A stretch of 64,000 bases of DNA from Adenophora triphylla var. japonica (Eukaryota; Streptophyta; Magnoliopsida; Asterales; Campanulaceae): NCBI GenBank assembly GCA_022495995.1, contig JAFEMH010000979.1, forward strand, positions 1 to 64,000, read 5' to 3'. The notes below the pieces were generated by a model. It was given only the letters and a program-made list of their open reading frames with translations. It searched no databases and was not told the origin of the DNA. This document shows, piece by piece, positions 55,201-64,000 of the stretch (positions are counted from its first letter, which is position 1; each line of letters opens with the position of its first letter). Made by a program: the position numbers and the translations under genes.

Positions 55201-58200
55201 GTGATTTTGTGAATCTGGAGTTTTGTGTCCTAGAGATTATTAAGACTGCATTGCTGGCATAATTTTTTTTTTTATTTTTGGGGGGGGGGGTTTGACTGAA
55301 GGGCTGTGGACTTTAGGACCCCTGGGCGACATAACAAACCCATAAATATCCACGCGAGATTCATAATTCCACAGAAACCCACACTCACCATTACCCCTGC
55401 CCGTCTGCTTTTATAGTATTTTTTTCACAATTTTTCATATTTTCTTAAAAATCAAGAAAAGTCTCATATTTTATTAAACAATCCGTTACTATACCTAAAT
55501 GTATTAGACTAGAATTACTCTTATACCTAGGTATAATAGTATTTTTTCACAATTTTCACATTTTTAAAAAATATAATAAAATCCGCTCCTATACCTAAAG
55601 GTATAAGACCAGAATTACTTATAAACCTAGGTATAAGAGTAATTTGTTCCCTTCAAATAGTGAAAAAAATACTCTTATACCTTAAGGTATAAGGATAATT
55701 TTTTTTTTTTTCAAATTCAAATAATTCATCCCCATTTTTGATTTTTGTGAAGCTGGGGCAGAAAATTGTGGGTGAGCCGGAAGAGTTCTCTATGTTGCTC
55801 GGAATCTATGAGATGCTTGGCATCCGGAGATTTTTAGCGAAGTATGGAGTTTTGTCGCCAGAAATTGTTGCAGATCTGAACTTGCCTTTGCTAGGAACTC
55901 GGACTGTCGTGGAGTGATGGCGTGGTGTTTGATGGAATCGGAGAAGGAGGTAGCGGGCAAGAAAGAAACGGGGCACGGCGCCGGATGAGCTTTGGGTTTA
56001 GAGGGAATTTTGATCTGGGCCTTAAATAGTGTGTGGGCTTTTGGTAATGGCTAGGGTTTTATGGAGAATGGTTTGGGGTGAGGGGGCCTTGTGGAATTAA
56101 TCCTTGACTGAACAATTGTGATAAGAAATAGTCGTGAAAGCCAAGGCGTCCAGTAAAGTTAAGTATCCCATCTAGTATGTGCTAATTTGGATAGGCAAAG
56201 AGCAGGATCCTCTCATTGAGCATTACTTACGGAGAGAAATAGAAGTTACTCTGTGAATCAGGAATCTTGTGTCTTAACGATTAAGGCCTCATTGTGAGCA
56301 TAATTTGTCTTTGGGTTTGAAAGAACAATGCTTTAGGATCTTTTGTGTTTTCTCTTGTGACAAATTTAATTAACGATCATAGATTTCTGTCTAGTTCAAA
56401 GATTAAGGCTTTATGTATAGAATGTCTGGTAACGTCTAACCATTTTGCATTAAGGCTTTCCATTGCAGCCCATATGAGGATGAAATGATGTCTGGGCCTC
56501 GGTATGTTTATGTGATGGTGGTGTGCTAGTAGTTTTGTGACTGGTAGTAATAGTTTTTGCAGCTTTACTTCATGTTGGGGGAACTTCTGAAATACAAGAC
56601 TTGTTGGCTTAGAAGAGCGACCTTAATGTCCTCCTTTGTGCATAGCTGCATATTTTTCTCCTAAAAGTTGTGTTTATGTGTCATAATTGTGACTAAGTTT
56701 TCAGCTGTTTGTGGAATTGCTTCGTAGGATGCTAGCCCCCCACCCCCCCCCTTTTTTTTTTTTCCTTTTTAACCTTAATTTGTTTCTTCTCTGTGGCTGC
56801 AGGGTGAACCAAGTTTCCATCTGTTTGGATTTGTAATGTGTATTGGTGCTACGGCTGCAAGAGCATTGAAGTCGGTGCTTCAAGGAATTTTACTGTCCTC
56901 GGAAGGGTATTGACATCCTCCGTGCTTTTCCCATGATCGTTTTCATCATTTTTTTGATAAGATGTTTTCATCAAATATATTTCCCCTCTTCATTTGTCTT
57001 CTCCCCACCCCTTTTCTCTTCAGTTTACTTTTCTAAGTAAGGCATTTAATAGAGACTATCTATTTTCCTTTTACAGGGAAAAGCTGAACTCCATGAACCT
57101 CTTGCTGTACATGGCACCTATAGCTGTTGTAATCTTACTTCCTGCAACATTGTTTATGGAGAAAAACGTGGTTGGAATTACAATTGCTCTAGCCAGAAAA
57201 GACATTAACATTATATGGTATCTGCTCTTCAATTCAGCTCTAGCATATTTTGTGAACCTTACCAATTTCTTGGTCACTAAGCACACCAGCGCGCTGACCC
57301 TTCAGGTACTTTTATCCATTCTAATCTATGTAATTGTTTCCTTTCTTTGCTGTGAATATTCAAATATCTATCTTGCTCGTACTGTTGGTGTTAATTATGT
57401 GTGTTGAACTTGGGGAATTTGTACATTTAGCTGAAGCCTGAATTTAACTTGAAAATGAGATTCTGACTCATTTATTTTTGTTTCATTTTGCTAGATAGAG
57501 TTTTGTGTTTTATTTCGATTAAAGTATGTGGCGATACCACATTACACTGAATGCTAGTCACATTCATTATCTTTTAGTATGCCACTCCAGTATACTCTTA
57601 TAGTGGCAAGTTTGGCATAATCGTAGAACACGCCGAATTCCTTTTGCTATTCGAACTTTCCACAGAAGATGTGTTAAAAGTGATATTGTTTATTACGCCC
57701 TCCGTCCCGGAAAGTTTGTCTCACTTTGACTATCATGGTCAACTCAATGAAACTTTGACCATAACTTTATGAAAATCTAGCTATCCTTGTGCAATTCTAA
57801 AAAATGTTATTGATCCACCATTAAGAATACTATCAATAACAATCTTTTATATTGCATAGGAATAATTAGATTCTTATAAAATTATGGTCAAAGTTAGATT
57901 GAGTTGACCATGAAAGTCAAAGTGGGAAAAACTTTCCGGGACGGAGAGAGTATAATCTACTGCTTGGGTTAACCTTCAATTAACTTATTTGCATATGCTT
58001 ATGCATGCATTGCCGAGAAACCTTTTTTCCGTTGTCCTAACTCCTCAACAAACTAATGCATTTTATATTTCATTATGCGCATCTGCTTTTTGCAGCAAGT
58101 ATGCTATATTTGGTCTGTCAGAGTTGTAGATGATGTTGTTCTTAAGTTTCTAATAATCTTCTTATTAATTACTTTACCAAATAGTTCTCATTAATCACTG

Positions 58201-59011
58201 AATCGGGCTGCACTGCTTGACTGCAAGTCTTATGTGCTAGTAGAAAACTTATTATGATATTATATATTGACAAGCCCCGAGCAGGAGGTAAAACATAATA
58301 GGATATATGCTTAGATTTATATTTTGATGCCTACGGTTAGGATCAATAATTGCATCCGTGAGAACAAAACTGTGTTTTAGAAACGTTATCTAGTACTTGG
58401 GAGAGAGATTGATGATACTGGACGCATTCTGTATCAGAAAATCATACCGCCTACTAAATTATCTGTTGACTAGCACTTAAAAGAGCATAATTCCCAAAAT
58501 GAATGTCCAAAAATATTCAAATTTGCTCTTGATCAAGAGCAAATTTAAATTTTTTTGGACATTCATGTTGGGACGGAGGGAGTACAACATTTCAGGGATT
58601 CGGGTCAATTGATAAACATAATTTAGTCAGTGAATAGGAAGATAGAAACAGATCTTACTGATGTTATATGCAAGATCTTTATGCATAAAAGTATTCTCGT
58701 GTCCCAACTGCAGGACATTGTGGTTATGCTGGTTTGTAAATATTGTGATGATTTAAAAAGCCTCTTGACATTACTCTCCGTATCTTTCTTTAATTCTCAC
58801 ACTTTTTTCCATTCCATTTCATTGACTTGCGGAATGTTAATTTCTTTATTTCCAGGTCTTAGGAAATGCGAAAGGCGCCATAGCTGTGGTTGTATCTATT
58901 TTAATATTTAAGAATCCCGTCTCAGTAACAGGGATGCTCGGATACTTGCTCACAGTCATGGGTGTTGTTCTATACAGCGAAGCCAAAAAGAGAAGCAACA
59001 AGGCTTCATAA
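52203..59011 (+). CDS. Nucleotide-sugar/triose-phosphate-translocator family transporter
   Basis: Exons 52203-52643, 56803-56906, 57077-57305 and 58856-59011 join in frame to 309 residues, the usual length for this subgroup. It resembles Arabidopsis 'probable sugar phosphate/phosphate translocator' At3g11320/At5g05820, in the NST-KT group that includes the Golgi UDP-uronic acid transporter UUAT1. About ten membrane helices are expected. Family signatures are [108 protein letters not shown] and the C-terminal YSEAKKRS. These proteins exchange nucleotide sugars across the Golgi membrane for wall polysaccharide synthesis; the substrate of this one is not evident. Intron 1 is 4.2 kb and full of repeats. 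Confidence 0.93.
52983..54053. mobile_element. Non-autonomous TIR element in transporter intron 1
   Basis: Left end agaattgttatatag and inverse right end share about 45 bp, including gtaaaattgttgagtaa. It is flanked by cttgattttg (52973-52982) and ctttgattttg just after 54053, a target duplication of about 9-10 bp with one indel, which suggests a Mutator-like origin. No transposase. The interior holds gttcggcc-rich tandem repeats. Confidence 0.75.
53535..53690. repeat. 33-bp tandem repeat inside the TIR element
   Basis: Four to five units of about 33 bp built from cttattcaagaagttcgacc and gggtgtgactgaa. A second cluster of the related words cggccacacccag lies at 53260-53345. Confidence 0.75.
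54054..56802 (+). other. Remainder of transporter intron 1, with a duplicated segment
   Basis: Two diverged direct copies of about 185 bp, at about 55080-55262 and 56123-56309, share the words ggatcctct, agagaaatagaagt and ctgtgaat. Between them is a poly-G run at 55281-55290, an AT-rich part, and a short frame at 55747-55918 (reading [20 protein letters not shown]) that ends in TGA. That frame may be a captured exon; I do not recognise it. A faint Stowaway-like end lies at 54326. Confidence 0.45.
57696..57950. mobile_element. Stowaway-type MITE in transporter intron 3
   Basis: Ends cgccctccgtcccggaaagt and actttccgggacggagagag, TA-flanked, with caaagt/actttg sub-terminal matches (gtctcactttgac against gtcaaagtggga). 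Confidence 0.88.
58490..58582. mobile_element. Short Stowaway-related hairpin in transporter intron 3
   Basis: Arms aatgaatgtccaaaaata... and ...tttttttggacattcatg are inverse complements over about 40 bp around ttgatcaa. The right end gggacggagggag with TA is intact; the left Stowaway end is degraded to ttccc. Confidence 0.7.
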
Positions 59012-60850
59012 TCTTCCTTCATGTGTCATGTTCAAAATTTTCCGGACCCCACAATTACCAGTCTCCCATCATTCTTTATATAGAGCCCAGAAAGAGGACT
59101 TCTGTGGTGATGCGGAACATCAGAAACCACTGTTTTACCCTTGAGCTTCAAGTAATGAGGAACATTTTGCGATTCTTTTGGGGGGAAGACATTATGTTAG
59201 ATAAAGCCTCAGTGTTGTTCAAATTCTCACAATCTTTTAGACCATTGTTTCATAATTTTGTTTTAACTGATGGACGGACGGACGGACGGTGTCTCAAATT
59301 TGTATACTGTCTCACACGACGATTAAGGTACCATTATACGTCGACGGTTGTATAAATACTGTAGATTCAACATATATAACAAGCTTGGTGTCTCTTTATT
59401 GCATGTGTGATGTTTGATGTTCAATTTTACACAAGTCCAATTTATGGTATGATTCTTTTGTTATATTGATTGCTATCTTTGCACATGAAAGGGGAGAAAA
59501 AAGGGGCATTTTTCCTGCAATTGGGCACAAGAACTAGACTCCCACCAATTGGCTTACATGGTATCCATTTTCTCAAAGTAAGTTGTGTGTATATTGTGTA
59601 CATCCTTTTCCTCACCCCACCTTCTTGCTTTCCCATAATTTGGGTAGTTGTTGTACTCACAAACAAAATTTATTTTTTAATAAATGGGTTACGGCTATTA
59701 TCCATGATCTAAATTTAATTTTTTGGCGGGCCCGTATTGGTAAGAGTTTGAAAACCAAAAAGCTAAATTTAATTTTTCATAAATATGGGCGACTCGCCTT
59801 TTTAAGATGATCTTAACCGAGTTCGTTAACTCAGTTAGATATGTGCTTCTCTAATTCAGATATGAAGAGAGAGTGAATTGTGTGATAATTGAGTGAGTAA
59901 AGCCAATCTGGTGGGGGTTTATATAGTTTATGAAGAGATTGGGTGCCTTTTGGGAATAGGCACAAATTGCACCTGATGAATCTCAGCCCTTGGATCAGAT
60001 AGTGGATGAAGGGTGAAGATCTGCTGGTTCGACCCAGCAGCCCGACCCGTCTGTTCAAACAAACGCGGGTCGCGCCCTTACCCATCAGCAACCTGTTCGA
60101 ACCATCACGACTCATGACCCAATTCGAACGGTCTCCAGCCTCTATGGCCCTAGGCCCAATTACCTGATCCAAATGCCACATCCTTTAGCGGCGGCCCATT
60201 CCAATCGGACCTAGCCCAAGCGCCTAAGCCCACAATTTTGGACCAGCCCAACGAGCCTTAGCCAGAACCGAACCATCAACCCACACGAGCCATGGACTGG
60301 ACCGTCATCGAGCTGAACTTTGTCAAAAGTTTAAGGCTCCACAGCTCCCAGCGATCGATGCTTACGTGCGCGAAGTGCAAAGTGCGCCCTAAATTGCACC
60401 ATCCTAGCTCCCATTAGCTCGGCCCCCTTTTCTTTGCTGCGTTCAAGTTTACCTCTTGAATAGCGAAGTATTATAAAACGTGTATCACATATATATCACG
60501 TAACATTATAGTAGCAAATCTAAATTAAAACATTATAATAAGTAAACTCATTTTGATAATATCTTTAGAAAAGAACATTAGTTGAAAATGGATGGTGTAT
60601 TTAAAATGAATCAAATGTACCAATTGGGACGCAAGTAGCAAGCACCAGTTGTAGTCTTTGGACAAACGCATAAATCCAGCAACACAAGCACTATAAATAT
60701 GAAAATGGTGACGATCCAAATCGAATACCCAATTGCAAATCATTTTGCTTTTCCGAGATTCCCCATTTCTCTCTCCCTATATACCTTCGTAGAACCCTAA
60801 CAAGATTTTCTTCATTTCCTTGTTTTTTTTTTTTTACTCTTTGATCAACA
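59012..60850 (+). promoter_or_regulatory. Intergenic spacer and uncoupling-protein promoter
   Basis: Transporter 3' UTR to perhaps 59450. A small gacg tetramer repeat sits at 59274-59288. From 59830 to 60450 the DNA is more GC-rich, with words like cgacccagcagcccgaccc, probably an old element end. The leader of the uncoupling-protein gene (tctctccctatataccttcg near 60770, T-run at 60824-60834) lies just before its start. Confidence 0.4.
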
Positions 60851-60934
60851 ATGGTGGGCGATCAGAAGTCCAAATCCGACATCTCCTTTGCTGGAACTTT
60901 TGCTAGCAGCGCCTTCGCTGCTTGCTTCGCCGAG
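60851..60934 (+). CDS. Plant mitochondrial uncoupling protein, exon 1
   Basis: The frame MVGDQKSKSDISFAGTFASS followed by AFAACFAE ends exactly at a GT donor (gttaat). Plant PUMP/UCP proteins start with a short Lys-rich tail and the helix xTFxxSAFAACxxE, and their first intron falls just before the PLDTAKVRLQ carrier signature. UCPs are six-helix carriers of the inner mitochondrial membrane that exchange dicarboxylates and amino acids or leak protons. Exon 2 is not found before 64000; the downstream DNA is an LTR element, so either intron 1 is very long or the gene is broken. Confidence 0.8.
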
Positions 60935-61639
60935 GTTAATATTTTTCTTACACCCATTTCGATTTTTGTCGTTTGTCCTTCTCCATTATCGATGGACTTG
61001 AATTTTACTTTATCTATGTATGTGTATGTATTGGCATTCATTTTATGGGATTGTTTTCCTTGCCCTGATAATGTTTATGAGCTTGTTCTAATTTTTGTCC
61101 CCTCTTGATTTTTCTGCTTCTGTTTCCTTTTTCTATTTTATTTTTTTAAATGTGTGACATGCTCATACAAATTTGATGGAGTTGGTTCTTGAGCTAACTG
61201 ATTGGGTTGGCTGATAATTGTTCGAAAGTTGGATGTTTGATGGACAGTGTTTTGTGGGTAGATACGTATCTGCATGATTGGAATTTCCTTAACGAGCCAA
61301 CTGATTGGTTCTTGATCGTTTCTTTCGCTTCCTGATTTTCGCTTAGTCGGGTTTGTTTTTTGGCTTTTGATGTGTTTATATGCTCATACATTTGAGGGGA
61401 TTGTTTCTCTTAGCTTAAGTTTGATAATTTGGTGGCCGTATTGAGGTAATTTTTGAATGGTTCGGTGTTTTGATGGGGAAAAGATTTGCGGTCAAATATT
61501 GTCACGAATGTGATCTACATACACAATACTGTTTTTTACGCTATAGTGATTTTAAGTTTCTTTAGACTTTCCCTTTTGTTTTGGTCAAATTTCGACAAGT
61601 GATTGTAAATAATCAAATATTTCAAGGAAAGAATTGGGT
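60935..61639 (+). other. Uncoupling-protein intron 1, proximal part
   Basis: T-rich intronic sequence with no coding signal and no second exon seen. The word ttgggttggctgataattg has a loose repeat (ggccgtattgaggtaatttttgaatggttcgg) but nothing clear. Confidence 0.5.
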
Positions 61640-62311
61640 GCAATGGAATATAGATTTGTGTATGAGATAATCAACGAACAAAGGAATTTTGACGAGGAAA
61701 GCCCTTGAACAACTTGTTCGCCGGCACAAAACCTCGGGAGGATTTGGGACCTACCTTGACCAAAGTTTTACTATGATCAGTGAGTTACAAGCTCGGAAGT
61801 ATGGAGAGAATTACAAGAGTGATTGTGAGTGAGTGAATACATGTGTTTTTCATAATCTCCATACCCCTATTTATAATAAGGGTAAAAATAAAAAGATAAT
61901 AATCAAATCCCTAAAAACTAGGCATGATGGAGTTACTGAGGAGAAGATTTCGGGCATGACTGTTGATGGTGGTTGGTGAAGAGTCGTGGTTGAATTGGTC
62001 TTCTATTACATGAGTGCACGCAATTATCTCCTAAAAATAGGAACCGCATAGCGCTCCCAAGTTGGTCCGGCTTCAAGATGTCGATGAAGACGTTGAGCCA
62101 AGATGTCGGTCCAAGATGTGAACTCAACATGTAAAGTCAACATGTAAAAAGTCAACTTGTAAAAAGTCAACTTGTGGACCAAGTTGTGGACCAAGTTGTG
62201 GAGATCAAGTTGTAGAGGTCAAGTGGTGGAGATCAGGATGCTGAGGCATCTTGACGTATTGACCGCTTAAGATGCCAACCGTATACGTATAGTGAAAAAT
62301 CCGTCCCAACA
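61640..62311 (-). repeat. Probable 3' LTR
   Basis: On the minus strand it begins tgttgggacgg directly after the polypurine tract and contains a TATA motif (ttataaatagg) at about 61867-61880. It has short tandem words of aagtcaacttgt and accaagttgtgg at 62135-62230. The inner end near 61640 is a guess because the other LTR is outside the window. Confidence 0.55.
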
Positions 62312-62324
62312 ATTGCCCCCAAAA
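62312..62324 (-). other. Polypurine tract
   Basis: Minus strand ttttgggggcaat immediately before the tgttgg LTR start, the usual place for plus-strand DNA priming in LTR elements. Confidence 0.6.
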
Positions 62325-62610
62325 TTTTTTGAATCGGAGAAAACTTGGAGATTCAAGGAATTTTAAAACTGCTACTCTCCCCATCGACATTAAGGAAGCG
62401 GTTGATTACGCCAAAGAGTTGTCGAACGCCTTGAATGATGCTTTTAAGTCCTTGATAGAAACCAAGATAAAGCTTTAAGAAACATTAGTTAAGGTGTTTG
62501 AAATTTGGAATGTTAGATGAGGGTTGGTCCTCAAAATTTTTATATTTGATTTGGCATGTCTTTGAGAGACACTTTGTTTGTTCTTTAGATAACATGTAAA
62601 TGTTATAAAC

Positions 62611-62890
62611 CGTAGGTAACATGAAAATGTTACAACGATAGTTCACAACTTGAATAAGTGTGAAAACGTGCGCCCAGCGAAGGTGTCGGAACCTTAATTC
62701 GTTTGGTAACATGTTAATGTTACAACCAATAGTTCACAACTTGAATAAGTGTGAAAACGTGCGCCCAGGCGAAGGTGTCGGAACCTTAATTCGTTTGGTA
62801 ACATGTTAATGTTCCAACCAATAGTTCACAACTTGAATAAGTGTGAAAACGTGCGCCCGGGCGAAGGTGTCGAAACCTTAATTCGTTTGA
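62611..62890. repeat. 92-bp tandem repeat, 3 copies
   Basis: Units begin ggtaacatg at 62615, 62705 and 62797 and contain agttcacaacttgaataag, gtgtgaaaacgtgcgccc and gaaggtgtcg. Copy-to-copy identity is high. Confidence 0.9.
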
Positions 62891-62894
62891 AGAA

Positions 62895-63225
62895 ATAGAA
62901 CAAGTATCGGCCCGTCTTGGCGTGTCGGCATGTTCCATCCCTCTCCGGCTAAAGTTTCAACATGTATCGGCCGTCTTGGCGTGTCAACATGTTGAAATTC
63001 TTCTTCGAGTCCCAACATGTATCGGCCGTCTGGCGTGTCAACATGTTTGACTGCTCCGGCTTAGGTCTCAACATGTATCGGCCGTGCGGCGTGTGACATG
63101 TTGAGCCTTTCTTCCCCAGGTTCAAACATGTATCAACCGTACTGGCGTGTCAACATGTTTGACCTGCTCCAGCTTAGGTCTCAACATCTATCAGCCGTAC
63201 TGGCGTGTCAACATGTTGAGCCTAA
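62895..63225. repeat. About 57-bp tandem repeat with an internal palindrome, 6 copies
   Basis: Each unit has aacatgtatcggccgt, then tggcgtgtcaacatgtt, so acatgt arms face each other around cggccg. Linkers alternate between ttgaaattcttc-like and gctccggcttaggtc-like words, suggesting a two-unit higher-order period. Confidence 0.85.
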
Positions 63226-63527
63226 GTTGTTTGTTCAAGTTGTATACCTTGCAAAACAAATTCATGTTAGGATTGGGTGTTAGCTTTACCCCTCCGATGC
63301 TTAAGTCAGTAAGAATTTTTAGCATAACATAAGAATTGACAAACATAAATAAATGACTTGACAAAATTTAAATCATACTGTTTTGGAGTTTGCTTTTATG
63401 AAAAAATGACAACTTACGTGAAATCTGACTTGAGGTACTTTTTTGCTAATATTTTGACATGTTGAAGATAGGCGGTCATCTTTTCTTATTTTGTCGACCT
63501 CATTGTGGTTATTTTAGGACTATGAGC

Positions 63528-64000
63528 TTATCTTCTTCCGATCGATGAATTTAACGGCTCTCGTCTGACATGCTTCAAGTCTCTTGCGTGAGAGTCATGA
63601 CCGGATTCGTCGTAATAAGGTGACCCCTTCTTCAAGCCCAATCGAATGCCTCGGTGGTACATTGGACGTGTTCGAGTTGGGGATAGTGGCTTCTCTTTGT
63701 TGAACCTGTTCAAATAGTCTTTCAAGCTTTCGTCGGGTTGTTGCACCACCTGTAGAGGTCACTAGTTAGTTTCTCGAAAGCTCTATTACATGAAAATTGA
63801 TTCACAAACATATTGACTAATTGAGAATAAGATGATATAGAGTTTAGAGATAGGCCGGTTAGCCATTTCAAAGCTGGTCCAGTCAAGGTGGAACCAAAGC
63901 CCCTACAAAGACAGGCTTCTTTGAAGATTGAAGGAATGCTGATAATGTCCATTAATTCTTGGTATAGCAATAGCATGCTCTCTTGGATCGGTGCTCCCAT
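63528..64000 (-). pseudogene. Retrotransposon gag fragment
   Basis: The minus frame 63722-64000 reads FKEACLCRGFGSTLTGPALK then WLTGLSLNSISSYSQLVNMF, the Retrotrans_gag core. The next frame, 63528-63749, has QQPDESLKDYLNRFNKE. The two overlap in different frames, so a frameshift breaks gag. It continues beyond the window edge. Confidence 0.8.

Larger units (their letters stand above)
61640..64000 (-). mobile_element. Minus-strand LTR retroelement, probably non-autonomous
   Basis: From left to right on the plus strand there is a 3' LTR (about 61640-62311), a polypurine tract, two tandem-repeat arrays, and a gag fragment running off the window. All features read in the minus direction. No protease, RT or integrase sequence lies between gag and the LTR, so the element lost or never had pol. 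Confidence 0.7.

Noticed and set aside
55747..55918. Possible EXO70-like captured exon
   Set aside because: The resemblance is a few residues only, too weak to name.
59830..60450. GC-richer spacer as a possible gene or solo LTR
   Set aside because: No family motif in any frame, no matching terminal repeats or target duplication found.
62611..63225. CRISPR-like repeat arrays
   Set aside because: Units are contiguous without unique spacers of fixed size, and the setting is a plant retroelement.

Overview
The window is nuclear DNA from a flowering plant, most likely a eudicot. The evidence is GT-AG introns in AT-rich spacer, plant-only families (DUF674, plant mobile domain, PPR), and many plant transposon types. 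I cannot name the species. Four host genes can be modelled with exons that join in frame: a nucleotidyltransferase-KEN fusion (16.8-23.6 kb), a DUF674 gene (34.8-35.7 kb, minus), neutral ceramidase (43.6-48.8 kb) and a Golgi-type nucleotide-sugar/triose-phosphate-family transporter (52.2-59.0 kb). A fifth, a mitochondrial uncoupling protein gene, shows only its first exon at 60.85 kb.

Layout. 1-5 kb is non-coding LTR-like DNA with a 45-bp minisatellite. 5-16.2 kb is a decayed Ty3/gypsy element of the Tat/Ogre type on the minus strand (gag, protease, RT, two RNase H regions, integrase). Coiled-coil ORFs lie on the opposite strand downstream of its integrase. 16.8-30 kb holds the fusion gene, its truncated second copy and an inverted fragment between them. 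25-41 kb is a field of DUF674 genes and fragments broken up by a CACTA element (30.9-33.0 kb) and a Mutator-like element carrying a plant-mobile-domain gene (36.0-38.7 kb). 41.9-59 kb has the ceramidase and transporter genes, whose introns and flanks are loaded with Stowaway-type MITEs. 61.6-64 kb is a minus-strand LTR element lying downstream of uncoupling-protein exon 1.

The most interesting locus is 16.8-23.6 kb. Seven exons join in frame into a 798-residue protein. Its N-terminal half is a TRF/PAP-type nucleotidyltransferase with an OAS1-like helical domain. Its C-terminal half is a degenerate kinase followed by a KEN ribonuclease domain of the IRE1/RNase L type. In animals the OAS synthetase and RNase L are separate proteins linked by 2-5A. 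Here a related nucleotidyltransferase fold and a KEN domain are predicted in one polypeptide. The KEN catalytic Arg and His are present. The kinase HRD motif reads HGG and the third metal-binding Asp of the nucleotidyltransferase reads Asn, so nucleotide signalling is not proven. A partial duplicate keeps the KEN frame open but lacks the nucleotidyltransferase core. The architecture is seen in the sequence; the function is inference.
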